A stretch of 27,577 nucleotides of DNA from Bordetella parapertussis (GTDB lineage Bacteria; Pseudomonadota; Gammaproteobacteria; Burkholderiales; Burkholderiaceae_C). Positions 17,720 through 24,992 of this stretch are shown in pieces. How positions within the stretch are numbered: the first letter of the stretch is position 1; the number at the start of each line of letters is the position of its first letter. The stretch lies in NCBI GenBank assembly GCA_945875935.1, contig CAMCNE010000023.1:1-27577 (forward strand), given 5' to 3'. The notes beneath the pieces were generated by a model. That model worked only from the letters and a program-made list of their open reading frames with translations. It was not told the DNA's origin and made no database searches. Made by a program: the position numbers and the translations under genes.

Positions 17720-18828
17720 CGAAAGCGAACCAGCCAGGCAAACGCCAGCATCGACATCATCAAAAACAGCACTCCGGGTGCTGCTGCGACCAACCACGGC
17801 GTCCAGTTCTTCAGCAATCCAAGGTGGCCCGACAGGTTGTTGAGCAAGACGAAGCTGATGCCCAGCATGATCCCGCCAAACACCTTCAGGCTGATGCCTC
17901 CGGAGCGAGCGTGCAGGTAGGCGAATGGCAGCGCGAGGCCCACCATCACCAGGCAGGCGAAGGGATAGAAAGCACGTTTCCAGAACTGGATTTCATAGGC
18001 TTGGATGGCTTGTGCATTGGTGTCGAGGTGTGCGATGTAGCGCCAGAGCTCGAAAGTGGACATGCTGTCCACAGGCAGCAGCGCCGACGACACCACCTCG
18101 GCCGAGAGGCCACCGTTCCACAGCCATTCACTGCGGGTCTCGGTCGACATCATGGGCTGCTGCAAGGCATTGCCCGCCACCCATTGCGTGATGCGGGCGT
18201 TGGACAGCTTCCAAAGCGACGTGCCTTCGACCACGCCCGACTCCGCCGCGATGGTTCGCGTCATCAGGCCTTGCTCATCGAATTCGAAGATCTTCACGCC
18301 CAGCAATTCGCCCGACGCCCCGGTGCCCGATACATGGACCGAATAGGAGCGGTCCCCGTCATCGGTCGCATGGCGTTCCTTGAGCCAGACCCCAGAGCGC
18401 CCGAGAGACGTCCCGCCGCGCGCGAACGACTTCAACTGGGCCAGTTGGGTTTCGGCCAGTGGTGCCACATAGTCGCCCACCACGAAGGTGAACACCCCGA
18501 ATGCAATGCCCAGCGTGGCCAGCAGCCGCAAGGCGCGCCCAGGGCCCAAGCCACCGGTGCGCAAGATGGTGAATTCCGAAGACTGCGACAAACGAGACAA
18601 CGCGTAGATCGTGCCGATCAGCACAGCGATCGGCGCCAGTTCGTACAGGTGCGTCGGAATCTCGAGCACGCACGATGCGGCCGCGATCAGGCTTGAGTAG
18701 CCGCGACGCGCCGCCTCGGAAATGGCATCGACGAAGTCGATGAAGAAAAACAGTGACAGGAACGCCAATGCCACGAAGGCAACCGCCGAGACGATGTCGA
18801 CATAGAAGAGGCGTCTGACGGTTTTCAT
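17716..18828 (-). CDS. lptG: LPS export ABC transporter permease LptG
   Basis: 370 residues, full family length. Transmembrane helices lie near 10-33, 60-80, 100-122 and then 300-365 (three), with a large periplasmic jelly-roll domain between. LptG-type features are SRLSQSSEFTILRTGGL (the coupling helix contacting LptB), the FVVGDYVAPLAE segment and SGVWLKER. LptG works with LptF and the ATPase LptB2 to pull LPS from the inner membrane into the Lpt bridge. Here it is the first full gene of the operon. Its ATG overlaps the stop of a 14-codon ORF as ATGA, exactly as it would overlap the end of lptF, but lptF itself is missing. The rest of the operon is the chelatase and cysB. Confidence 0.93.
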   Translation of the reverse strand: MKTVRRLFYVDIVSAVAFVALAFLSLFFFIDFVDAISEAARRGYSSLIAAASCVLEIPTHLYELAPIAVLIGTIYALSRLSQSSEFTILRTGGLGPGRALRLLATLGIAFGVFTFVVGDYVAPLAETQLAQLKSFARGGTSLGRSGVWLKERHATDDGDRSYSVHVSGTGASGELLGVKIFEFDEQGLMTRTIAAESGVVEGTSLWKLSNARITQWVAGNALQQPMMSTETRSEWLWNGGLSAEVVSSALLPVDSMSTFELWRYIAHLDTNAQAIQAYEIQFWKRAFYPFACLVMVGLALPFAYLHARSGGISLKVFGGIMLGISFVLLNNLSGHLGLLKNWTPWLVAAAPGVLFLMMSMLAFAWLVRFR

Positions 18829-18869
18829 GGGGCTCTGTGAGCAGCAGCAAAGGTCGTATCGAATAACAT
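18825..18869 (-). pseudogene. 14-codon ORF, probable deletion remnant of lptF
   Basis: This minus-strand mini-ORF reads MLFDTTFAAAHRAP and stops in an ATGA overlap with lptG; AAAGGG sits about seven bases before its ATG. Divergent from pepA and directly before lptG is the place of lptF in E. coli and most relatives, and from memory Comamonadaceae-type LptF proteins start MLFD followed by two Ser/Thr. I infer that about 350 internal codons have been lost, leaving the first six or so codons fused to the last few. An unrelated leader peptide, or an assembly error, could also explain it. Confidence 0.5.
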
Positions 18870-18896
18870 CGGAACACCCTTTGAGAGCGCCCGATT

Positions 18897-20360
18897 ATGG
18901 ACTTCAGACACCTCGTTGCATCGCCCGAATCCTTGTCGAAAGTCGACGCTGATGCCTTGATCCTGATCGTTCAGGGGTCGGCGGTTGATGCTGCTCTCGA
19001 GGCCCCGCTGGCGGCGTTGATCGATGACGCCGTGAAAGCCGGGGACTTCGAATTGAAGTCCGGCCGAACGCTCTACGTCCATCGCCCCACCGCCATGAAG
19101 GTGGCGCGCCTGATGGTGGTGGCAGCTGCCGCCACCGGCGGCCTCAAGGCCTTCAAGGCTGCCGTGGCGCTGGGCCTGGGACAGCTGAAGTCGTCTGGCG
19201 CTCGGCACATTGCCGTGGCGATGGGCGACACCACCGCGCTCACGTCGCTGCATGCTCAGGTGCTGGCCACATCGGCCGCCGAGGCGGTCTATGTGTATCG
19301 CCACAGCAAGCCCAGTGCACCGGCCGCATCGGCTTTGGCGGTGTGTTCGCTGGTGTGTGTCAAGGCGCAGGCCCGAGACGTGGCCGCCGGCTTGCAGCGC
19401 GGTGCCGCAATCGCAGCCGGCGTGACCCTCGCACGGGAGCTGGCCAACCGACCTGGCAACTTCTGCACGCCGACCTTTCTGGCCGATCAGGCCAAGAAGA
19501 TGGTGAAGAGCCATGGGCTCAAGGTCGAAGTTCTTGATCGCAAGGCTGTCGAAAAGCTGGGCATGGGCGCATTTCTCGCCGTGGCCCAAGGCTCCGATGA
19601 GCCGCTTCGTTTCATCGTGGCGCGCTACGAGGGCGCACCCAAGTCGCGCGCGCCGGTGGTGCTGGTGGGCAAGGGCATCACGTTCGACACTGGCGGCATC
19701 TCGATCAAGCCAGCAGCCGAAATGGACGAGATGAAATTCGACATGGGTGGCGCGGCCAGCGTGCTGGGCACCCTGTGCGCGGTCGCTGAGATCAAGCCGA
19801 AACTCAACGTCATCGGCATCATTCCCGCCTGCGACAACATGCCCAGCGGCAAGGCGGTCAAGCCGGGCGATGTGGTCACCAGTCTTTCTGGCCAGACCAT
19901 AGAGATCCTCAACACGGACGCCGAAGGCCGCCTCATTCTTTGCGACGCGCTGACCTACGCCGAACGCTTCAAGCCTGCCGTCGTGGTGGACGTCGCCACC
20001 TTGACCGGAGCTTGCGTGATCGCGCTCGGTCACCACCGCTCGGGCTTGTTCACCTCCGACGACGCGCTGGCTGCCGAACTGCTCAACGCAGGCGACGCGG
20101 CTCTGGATCCTTGCTGGCGCATGCCGCTTGACGACGAATACGACGAGGGCCTGAAGAGCAATTTCGCCGACATGGGCAATGTCGGTTCGCGTGCCGGCGG
20201 GTCGATCACGGCCGCCATGTTCCTGCGCCGCTACACGGGCAAGTACCGCTGGGCGCACCTTGACATTGCAGGCACCGCCTGGAAGTCGGGTTCAGCCAAG
20301 GGCGCCACCGGCCGTCCGGTCGCACTTCTGACTCACTTCGTGCTCTCGCAGGTCAAGTGA
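18897..20360 (+). CDS. pepA: Leucyl aminopeptidase (M17, PepA)
   Basis: 487 residues. The M17 catalytic set is complete: Lys259 and Asp264 (VGKGITFDTGG), Lys271, Asp282 (KFDMGGA), and the signature NTDAEGRL with Asp341, Glu343 and Arg345. The N-terminal domain (1-160) is the less conserved hexamer-linking and DNA-binding half. It is a two-metal cytosolic exopeptidase; in E. coli it also binds DNA in carAB control and plasmid recombination. The ATG lies only 27 bases from the divergent mini-ORF start, so promoters for both directions must overlap the opposite coding region or be weak. holC follows after 10 bases. Confidence 0.97.
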   Translation: MDFRHLVASPESLSKVDADALILIVQGSAVDAALEAPLAALIDDAVKAGDFELKSGRTLYVHRPTAMKVARLMVVAAAATGGLKAFKAAVALGLGQLKSSGARHIAVAMGDTTALTSLHAQVLATSAAEAVYVYRHSKPSAPAASALAVCSLVCVKAQARDVAAGLQRGAAIAAGVTLARELANRPGNFCTPTFLADQAKKMVKSHGLKVEVLDRKAVEKLGMGAFLAVAQGSDEPLRFIVARYEGAPKSRAPVVLVGKGITFDTGGISIKPAAEMDEMKFDMGGAASVLGTLCAVAEIKPKLNVIGIIPACDNMPSGKAVKPGDVVTSLSGQTIEILNTDAEGRLILCDALTYAERFKPAVVVDVATLTGACVIALGHHRSGLFTSDDALAAELLNAGDAALDPCWRMPLDDEYDEGLKSNFADMGNVGSRAGGSITAAMFLRRYTGKYRWAHLDIAGTAWKSGSAKGATGRPVALLTHFVLSQVK

Positions 20361-20370
20361 CAACGAGCCG

Positions 20371-20802
20371 ATGACCGAGGTCGAGTTTCATGTCAACCTG
20401 CCTGACCGGGTGCAGTACGCATGCCGCTTGTTGCGCAAGGCCTATCGCAAGGGAGTGCGTGTTGCCGTGACGGGCTCGACTGCGGTGCTGACTGAAATGG
20501 ACCGACAGCTCTGGGCCTTGGAGCCTGAAGGGTTCTTGCCCCACGTTCGCGTGGCTGACAAGCCCGTGGCCGCATCGGTGCTGGAGCATTCGGCGGTCTG
20601 GCTGGTCGAAGATGCCAGCCGTGCCACCGATCTCGCCGTGCTGGTGAATCTGGGTGAGTCAGTGTCTGAGAGCTTCGCATCCTTTGACCGGCTGATCGAG
20701 TTGGTGGGCGATACCGAGGTCGACCGTGAGGCAGGCCGACTGCGGTGGAAGCAATATGTCGCCCGCGGCTACACCCCACGCAAGCACGAGGCAGCGGTTT
20801 GA
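20371..20802 (+). CDS. holC: DNA polymerase III subunit chi
   Basis: 143 residues. It shows the HolC fold motifs VEFHVNLPDRVQYACRLLRK at the start, VRVAVTGSTAVLTEMDRQLW and FLPHVRVADK, then RLIELVGDTE and RWKQYVARGY near the end. Chi links the clamp loader (through psi) to single-stranded DNA-binding protein at the fork. pepA-holC is a widespread gene pair in Proteobacteria. The stop codon overlaps the presumed TTG start of the next gene. Confidence 0.95.
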   Translation: MTEVEFHVNLPDRVQYACRLLRKAYRKGVRVAVTGSTAVLTEMDRQLWALEPEGFLPHVRVADKPVAASVLEHSAVWLVEDASRATDLAVLVNLGESVSESFASFDRLIELVGDTEVDREAGRLRWKQYVARGYTPRKHEAAV

Positions 20803-21230
20803 TCCAACCGTCCTTGCCTCCAGTCAGCGTGCCCACCCTGACCGAAGTGGTCGAGTGGGCGCCGGCCGTTACACCGCCGCCGACGCTTGATGTCGTGCCG
20901 ATCCTTGATCACGAGATGCCTGTCTTGTGCGATGAGGCCTGGCTCGAGGAGCGCATCACTCCCACATCCACGCAGCCCCAGGCGTTCACCCCGGTTGACG
21001 AAGCGCAGCTCACGCAGCGCATCCTCGAGCAGATCGAGCAACAAATCGACAACATGGTCAGCGAGCGCCTGTCGCCGCTGATGCTTGCCGTGCTGGATCG
21101 GGCAGTCGAAGAACTGGCCACCCACGCGAAAAATGAACTGGCTTCGACGCTGCGCGGCATCGTGAGCCAGGCGGTATCGCAAGAATTGGCCAAGCGCCGA
21201 GATCCTGAAACTGCGGTGTCATCAACTTGA
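20799..21230 (+). CDS. Hypothetical protein translationally coupled to holC
   Basis: 143 residues if it starts at the TTG overlapping the holC stop (TTGA). No ATG or GTG at a better place is seen before the clearly coding part. The N-terminal 60 residues are Pro/Thr/Val-rich and acidic, probably disordered. The C-terminal 80 residues are amphipathic helix (LTQRILEQIEQQIDNMVSERL, LDRAVEELATHAKNELASTLR), which may form a coiled coil. There is no signal peptide or membrane segment. It may correspond to the DUF2486-type proteins that follow holC in Burkholderia, but I am not sure of that match. Its position suggests a replication-linked or holC-partner role; this is inference only. Confidence 0.7.
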   Translation: MIQPSLPPVSVPTLTEVVEWAPAVTPPPTLDVVPILDHEMPVLCDEAWLEERITPTSTQPQAFTPVDEAQLTQRILEQIEQQIDNMVSERLSPLMLAVLDRAVEELATHAKNELASTLRGIVSQAVSQELAKRRDPETAVSST

Positions 21231-21272
21231 CAAGTTCGTGATTCACCCGAGTTGTATCCATCTGGAGCCTCT

Positions 21273-22415
21273 ATGAGCATCAACGTCAGACATGCAGCCG
21301 TCTTCGCCGCCCTGGCCCTGCCTCTGGGCGCATTTGCACAAGAGGCGATCGTCAAGATCGGCCACGTTGCGCCCACCAGCGGCAGCATCGCGCACCTGGG
21401 CAAAGACAACGAGATGGGCGCAAGGATGGCGATTGAGGATCTCAACGCCAAGGGCTTGATGATGGGCGGCAAGAAGGTCAGGTTCGCCTTGCTCGCCGAA
21501 GACGATGCCGCTGACCCAAAGCAGGCGACCGCCGTGGCGCAAAAACTGGTGGACTCCGGGGTCAATGGCGTCGTGGGGCATCTGAACTCAGGCACGTCCA
21601 TTCCCGCGTCCCGGATTTACAGCGATGCGGGCATTGCTCAGATCTCGCCGTCGGCCACCAACCCCAAGTTCACCCGCCAGGGCTACAAGACCACCTTTCG
21701 TGTGGTGGCTGATGATGTGCAATTGGGCGGCGCCCTGGGCCGATACGCCGTCAATACGCTCAACAGCACCGCCGTTGCCGTCATCGATGACCGCACGGCC
21801 TATGGCCAGGGCGTGGCTCAAGAGTTTGAAAAAGGCGTGATCTCAGCCGGCGGCAAGGTGGTTGCGCGCCAGTTCACCACCGACAAGGCCACGGACTTCA
21901 CTTCCATCCTGACCGCCATCAAGGCGAACAAGCCGGATCTGATCTTCTTCGGTGGGATGGATGCGGTGGCCGGGCCGATGATTCGTCAGATGAGGCAGCT
22001 GGGCATCGATGCCAAGTTCGTCGGGGGCGATGGCCTGTGCACCAGCGATCTGCCGAAGTTGGCCGCTGGAGCAATCGCGGATGGCAAGGTGTTTTGCGCT
22101 GAAGCCGGAGGCGTGGAGGGCGAGCAGAAAAAAGGCATGGACGACTTCCGCATGGCCTTCAAGAAAAAATACGGCGTCGAGGTGCAGTTGTACGCCCCGT
22201 ATGTCTACGACGCTGTCGGGTTGCTGGCAACGGCGATGGTCAAGGCAGGTTCGGCAGACCCGGTGAAATACATCCCTGTGCTGGCCGCGACCGAAGGCTA
22301 CAAGGGCGTCACCGGCTTGATCTCATTCGACATCAAGGGCGATATCAAGAACGCCTCTCTCACGATATTCACCTATCGCAGCGGTGTTCGCGAGCAGATT
22401 GCCGTGATTCGTTGA
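21273..22415 (+). CDS. Branched-chain amino acid ABC transporter substrate-binding protein (LivK-like)
   Basis: 380 residues, type I periplasmic binding protein. The Sec signal peptide is MSINVRHAAVFAALALPLGAFAQ. The mature start EAIVKIGHVAPTSGSIAHLG has the typical sugar/amino-acid pocket loop, followed by GHLNSGTSIPASRIY, FRVVADDVQLGGALG, IDDRTAYGQGVAQEFE, DLIFFGGMDAVAGPMIRQM and APYVYDAVGLLATAMVKAG. The ligand is likely Leu/Ile/Val or a related compound, but the family also serves amides and aromatic acids. GGAG lies five bases before the chosen ATG. No permease or ATPase genes (livHMGF) are adjacent, so it is an orphan here. The hypothetical gene upstream is 42 bases away. Confidence 0.9.
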   Translation: MSINVRHAAVFAALALPLGAFAQEAIVKIGHVAPTSGSIAHLGKDNEMGARMAIEDLNAKGLMMGGKKVRFALLAEDDAADPKQATAVAQKLVDSGVNGVVGHLNSGTSIPASRIYSDAGIAQISPSATNPKFTRQGYKTTFRVVADDVQLGGALGRYAVNTLNSTAVAVIDDRTAYGQGVAQEFEKGVISAGGKVVARQFTTDKATDFTSILTAIKANKPDLIFFGGMDAVAGPMIRQMRQLGIDAKFVGGDGLCTSDLPKLAAGAIADGKVFCAEAGGVEGEQKKGMDDFRMAFKKKYGVEVQLYAPYVYDAVGLLATAMVKAGSADPVKYIPVLAATEGYKGVTGLISFDIKGDIKNASLTIFTYRSGVREQIAVIR

Positions 22416-22952
22416 GCCCGCCAAGGCCCCGATTCAAATCAGGCCCGGGTTGTCGGGCAAAAGTGGTTTAACGGTTGCTGAACAGGCCGTGAAACTCGGC
22501 ATGCAGTTCATCGCCAGGCAGTTCGATGACGTCCAGACCGAATTTGAGATCGGCCGACGAATCGAAGTGACCCCGAGTCGTCTGCTCGCGGGCCAAGGGC
22601 TGTGCGTTGAGCATGCGCGCTTGCTGAAGGGTCCGAGCGCCTTGCTGTGAACTAGAGGTCCTGAGCGGAAGGGAACTGAAGGAACTCACGGCACGCCTTT
22701 GAATCTGGTTCTGAAGTGATCGCCAATCGGGTGAAACATCGATGGCGCGAGAACCCAAGATTAGTGCGATTTCCTGCTCAAGAGTACGACCCGAGAGGGT
22801 GGTTTTTCACGTCGCTGTGTGCGAATTCTCACGGGAAGTGCTTCGGGTTTTGACGACGCTCTCGTTCGAACGCAAAGGGCTTGTTTTTGGCGCTTGATCT
22901 GGCCGTGGCAAAGTCCGTGGCATCTGCAGATATTTCTCAAGAAAGGCCACGC
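22416..22952. other. Long gap between the livK-like gene and the 97-aa hypothetical
   Basis: About 540 bases with no well-supported gene. It has a small GCCCG/CGGGC stem near 22442-22458 that could end the livK transcript. On the minus strand a frame open from about 22806 to 22468 shows good GC3 codon use in its last 48 codons but lacks an ATG with a ribosome binding site; it is listed separately. Confidence 0.5.
22468..22758 (-). CDS. Doubtful small ORF or gene relic
   Basis: 96 codons if the TTG at 22758 is used; the frame stays open about 16 codons further upstream with no start codon. The last 48 residues (from the ATG in MLNAQPLAREQTTRGHFDS) have codon use like neighbouring genes and a plausible, acidic C terminus (DVIELPGDELHAEFHGLF). 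The first half is Ser/Gln-rich with atypical codons. There is no ribosome binding site at any start and no family is recognised. It could be a decayed gene, a short real protein, or chance. Confidence 0.25.
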   Translation of the reverse strand: MGSRAIDVSPDWRSLQNQIQRRAVSSFSSLPLRTSSSQQGARTLQQARMLNAQPLAREQTTRGHFDSSADLKFGLDVIELPGDELHAEFHGLFSNR

Positions 22953-23246
22953 ATGGAAAGCACCGACCCTCGCGTTTTGCGTCAGGAAATCGAGGTCTTG
23001 ATGGCCATGCAGGCCGGCGTCACCGTGATCCTGTCGTCATTGATCGCGACCCATCCGCGGTACCGCGAATTCCAGTTGCACGTGACGGCCCTGGTCGAGC
23101 TGGCCGACGCGGGTACGCTGTGGAAGCCCTTGAATGACCGTCAGCGCGCCATTGCCAGGCTCTACGTCGAGGAGTTGCAAAGCATCCATTCGCGCCTTGA
23201 ATCGGCGCTTGATGAGCCTGAACCCATGTGGCCCCCCCAGGAGTGA
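22953..23246 (+). CDS. Hypothetical protein, 97 residues
   Basis: Starts MESTDPRVLRQEIEVLMAMQ, with AAGG about six bases before the ATG; the open frame upstream looks non-coding. It is a small all-helical cytosolic protein: LRQEIEVLMAMQAGVTVILSS, FQLHVTALVELADAG, LNDRQRAIARLYVEELQSIHS, then an acidic Pro-rich tail ending MWPPQE. No domain is recognised and there is no signal peptide. It is convergent with the puc operon and shares the hairpin at 23280-23306 as a possible terminator. Confidence 0.55.
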   Translation: MESTDPRVLRQEIEVLMAMQAGVTVILSSLIATHPRYREFQLHVTALVELADAGTLWKPLNDRQRAIARLYVEELQSIHSRLESALDEPEPMWPPQE

Positions 23247-23279
23247 GCACAGCAAGTTCGATTTGCTCATCCACAAACG

Positions 23280-23306
23280 ACAACGGCCGGGATCTCTGGC
23301 CGCTGT
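23280..23306 (-). terminator. Terminator of the puc operon (possibly bidirectional)
   Basis: A 9-bp stem (23280-23288 with 23298-23306) with one G-U pair in the minus-strand RNA and a 9-base loop. It sits six bases after the stop of the small downstream ORF and is followed by CGTTTGTGG. It would close both the puc transcript and, on the other strand, the 97-residue gene. Confidence 0.55.
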
Positions 23307-23311
23307 TGCTG

Positions 23312-23392
23312 TCACTTCTTGTTGAACTGGTTCAGGATCCAGATGCCGACAACGATGAACCAAAGAACGAAAAGAATCTGAGTGACTGTCAT
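23312..23392 (-). CDS. 26-residue single-helix membrane peptide at the end of the puc operon
   Basis: The start MTVTQILFVLWF is followed by about 12 more hydrophobic residues including two further Trp-containing turns, and the peptide ends NQFNKK. This is one transmembrane helix (about 4-21) with a positive C-terminal end, so by the positive-inside rule the C terminus faces the cytoplasm. AAGGAG lies six bases before the ATG, the best ribosome binding site around, which argues for a real gene despite the length. It lies 74 bases downstream of pucC, ahead of the operon terminator. I do not recognise it. Small single-helix subunits (LH gamma chains, CydX- or CcoQ-like peptides) have this look, so an accessory or assembly peptide for LH2 is a fair inference but not shown. 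Confidence 0.6.
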   Translation of the reverse strand: MTVTQILFVLWFIVVGIWILNQFNKK

Positions 23393-23466
23393 GTCTGTCT
23401 CCTTGATGGACGGGTTGATTCAGTGGGGGGGGGATTTTCAACGAGTGAAGGTGCGCGCCAAGCCGC

Positions 23467-24843
23467 TCAGGCCGTGACCTGCCGCAGCGGGGTTCTTCGT
23501 ATCAAGGGCGACATGGCGTACATGGTGCCGATCAGCAAGACGATCTCGATGCCATAGACCACCGCGTACGCCGTTGCTGATTCTGTCTGTGTGGCAACGA
23601 CATCGCGAATCACGCCGCCAAGCGCAATCGCAATGCCGGCTGCAGTGGCCTGCACTGCGCCCCACGCTCCCAAGGCAAGGCCGCTTTGTTCCTTTGGAGC
23701 GAGCCTCATGGTTGCTGTCAATGTGCCGTGGCCAAACAGCCCGGCACCAAAACCGATCAGGAACACCCCGAGTGAAAACAGCGCTGGTGAGTTCAGGCTG
23801 TCCGAACAAATCACGGCCACGAAGGCAGGCACGCCAACCTGAGTGCCGATGCTGGCCATGCGAAACGGATCCATCCCGCGATTCAGCACGTTCGATGCGA
23901 GTGCAAACCCGCCCAACCCGCCCAGAGCCAGTGTTGCGGTCAGAGCCGTGGTGGCTGCAACGCTCAGGTGAAGAATTTCACCGCCATAGGGCTCAAGCAG
24001 CACGTCTTCCATACTGAACGCCATGGTTCCCAAGCCTACCGCGATCAAGCGTCTGACCGCATCGTTGCCGCTGGTGAAGGCAGACCAGGACTCCCTGAAG
24101 CTTGGGTCCTGGCGGTACGGCTGTCTCGAGCGGTTTCGTCCCTCCTGCTTCCACAGGGCGGTCACATTGAGGATCAATGTGAGAAGTGCAGAGCCTTGGA
24201 TCACCTGTATGAGCCGTCCGGGGCTGAAATCAGCCAACAGTGCGCCGAACACCAGCGCGCTCACGATCATGCCCAGCAGCAGCATCACGTACATCAGCCC
24301 CACCACATTGGGCTGTGACTCGACCGGAGCGAGATCGGTGGCCAGCGCCAGACCGACGGTTTGCGTTGTGTGCAGGCCCGCACCCACCAGCAAGAATGCG
24401 ATGGCCGCGCCCAGCCACCCCACCCATTCGGGGGCCTGACTTGCCTGACCACTTCCCGACAGCACCAGCAACGCAAACGGCATGATCGCGAGCCCGCCGA
24501 ACTGGATCAGCGTGCCCATCCAGATGAAGGGAACACGCCGCCAACCCAGCGCAGAGCGATGGGTGTCCGAACGAAATCCGATGAGTGCCCTGAAAGGTGC
24601 AAAGAGCAAAGGCAGGGCAATCATGGTCGACACCAGCGCCGCGGGCACCTTGAGCTCGACGATCATCACCCGGTTGAGCGTGCCGATAAGCAGAACCAGC
24701 GCCATGCCGACCGACACCTGAAAGAGCGACAGCCTGAGCAATCTTCCCAGGGGCAAGTCAGGGGTTGCCGCGTCGGCAAAAGGCAAAAAGCGCGTGCCCA
24801 TGCTGGCCCAGGCGCGCATGAATTTTTGAGTGGCCGCAGTCAT
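23467..24843 (-). CDS. pucC: PucC-family light-harvesting complex assembly protein (BCH2/MFS fold)
   Basis: 458 residues with about 12 transmembrane helices of the major facilitator fold. Family signatures are RFLPFADAATPDLPLGRLLRLSLFQ written in parts as FLPFADAATPDLPLG and LFQVSVGMALVLL, then GTLNRVMIVELKVPA, FAPFRALIGFRSDTHRS, LGWRRVPFIWMGT, FSMEDVLLEPYGGEIL, and GFGAGLFGHGTLTATM near the C-terminal half. PucC-type proteins are needed for assembly of LH2 in the membrane, probably by handling bacteriochlorophyll or subunits. The ATG at 24843 gives the usual N terminus but has no Shine-Dalgarno match. With two hairpins between it and pucA, low expression relative to pucBA is expected. Confidence 0.93.
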   Translation of the reverse strand: MTAATQKFMRAWASMGTRFLPFADAATPDLPLGRLLRLSLFQVSVGMALVLLIGTLNRVMIVELKVPAALVSTMIALPLLFAPFRALIGFRSDTHRSALGWRRVPFIWMGTLIQFGGLAIMPFALLVLSGSGQASQAPEWVGWLGAAIAFLLVGAGLHTTQTVGLALATDLAPVESQPNVVGLMYVMLLLGMIVSALVFGALLADFSPGRLIQVIQGSALLTLILNVTALWKQEGRNRSRQPYRQDPSFRESWSAFTSGNDAVRRLIAVGLGTMAFSMEDVLLEPYGGEILHLSVAATTALTATLALGGLGGFALASNVLNRGMDPFRMASIGTQVGVPAFVAVICSDSLNSPALFSLGVFLIGFGAGLFGHGTLTATMRLAPKEQSGLALGAWGAVQATAAGIAIALGGVIRDVVATQTESATAYAVVYGIEIVLLIGTMYAMSPLIRRTPLRQVTA

Positions 24844-24939
24844 TGGGTGTGGGGCATGAGTCGGACTGAGCCCAGTTTCCAGGTCTTGTTCTTCTTGCCG
24901 TCAACCAAGCCGGGAAATGGCCTGTTTCTCAAAGAAAGA

Positions 24940-24965
24940 GTCCAGGGCCGTTGCGGGCCCCGGAC
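24940..24965 (-). terminator. Attenuating terminator between pucA and pucC
   Basis: In the minus-strand RNA a 10-bp stem (24956-24965 with 24940-24949, one G-U pair) has a 6-base loop (24950-24955) and is followed directly by TCTTTCTTTGAG. This is a near-canonical intrinsic terminator. Because pucC has no visible promoter of its own, partial read-through would set the pucBA:pucC ratio. Confidence 0.65.
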
Positions 24966-24971
24966 GTCCAT

Positions 24972-24991
24972 GAATCCTCCCAAGAGGATTC
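24972..24991 (-). promoter_or_regulatory. Hairpin directly after pucA (probable mRNA stabiliser)
   Basis: A perfect 8-bp inverted repeat (GAATCCTC with GAGGATTC) and a 4-base loop, beginning one base after the pucA stop codon, with no T-run. Similar intercistronic hairpins after the antenna genes of purple bacteria protect the short, abundant antenna mRNA from 3' decay. Confidence 0.6.
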
Positions 24992-24992
24992 C

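Noticed and set aside
17720..17797. 26-residue extension of the sirohydrochlorin chelatase
   Set aside because: It lies inside lptG in another frame. The ATGA overlap start gives the exact family N terminus.
18870..20258. Long minus-strand frame opposite pepA that runs into the lptF remnant
   Set aside because: The part opposite pepA is a GC-rich shadow. Only the last 14 codons, with their own ATG and ribosome binding site, are considered real.
23467..24843. pucC read as a general MFS drug exporter
   Set aside because: The PucC/BCH2-specific N terminus and FRSDTHRS and EDVLLEPYGGE stretches, together with adjacent pucBA, fix the assignment to the light-harvesting assembly family.
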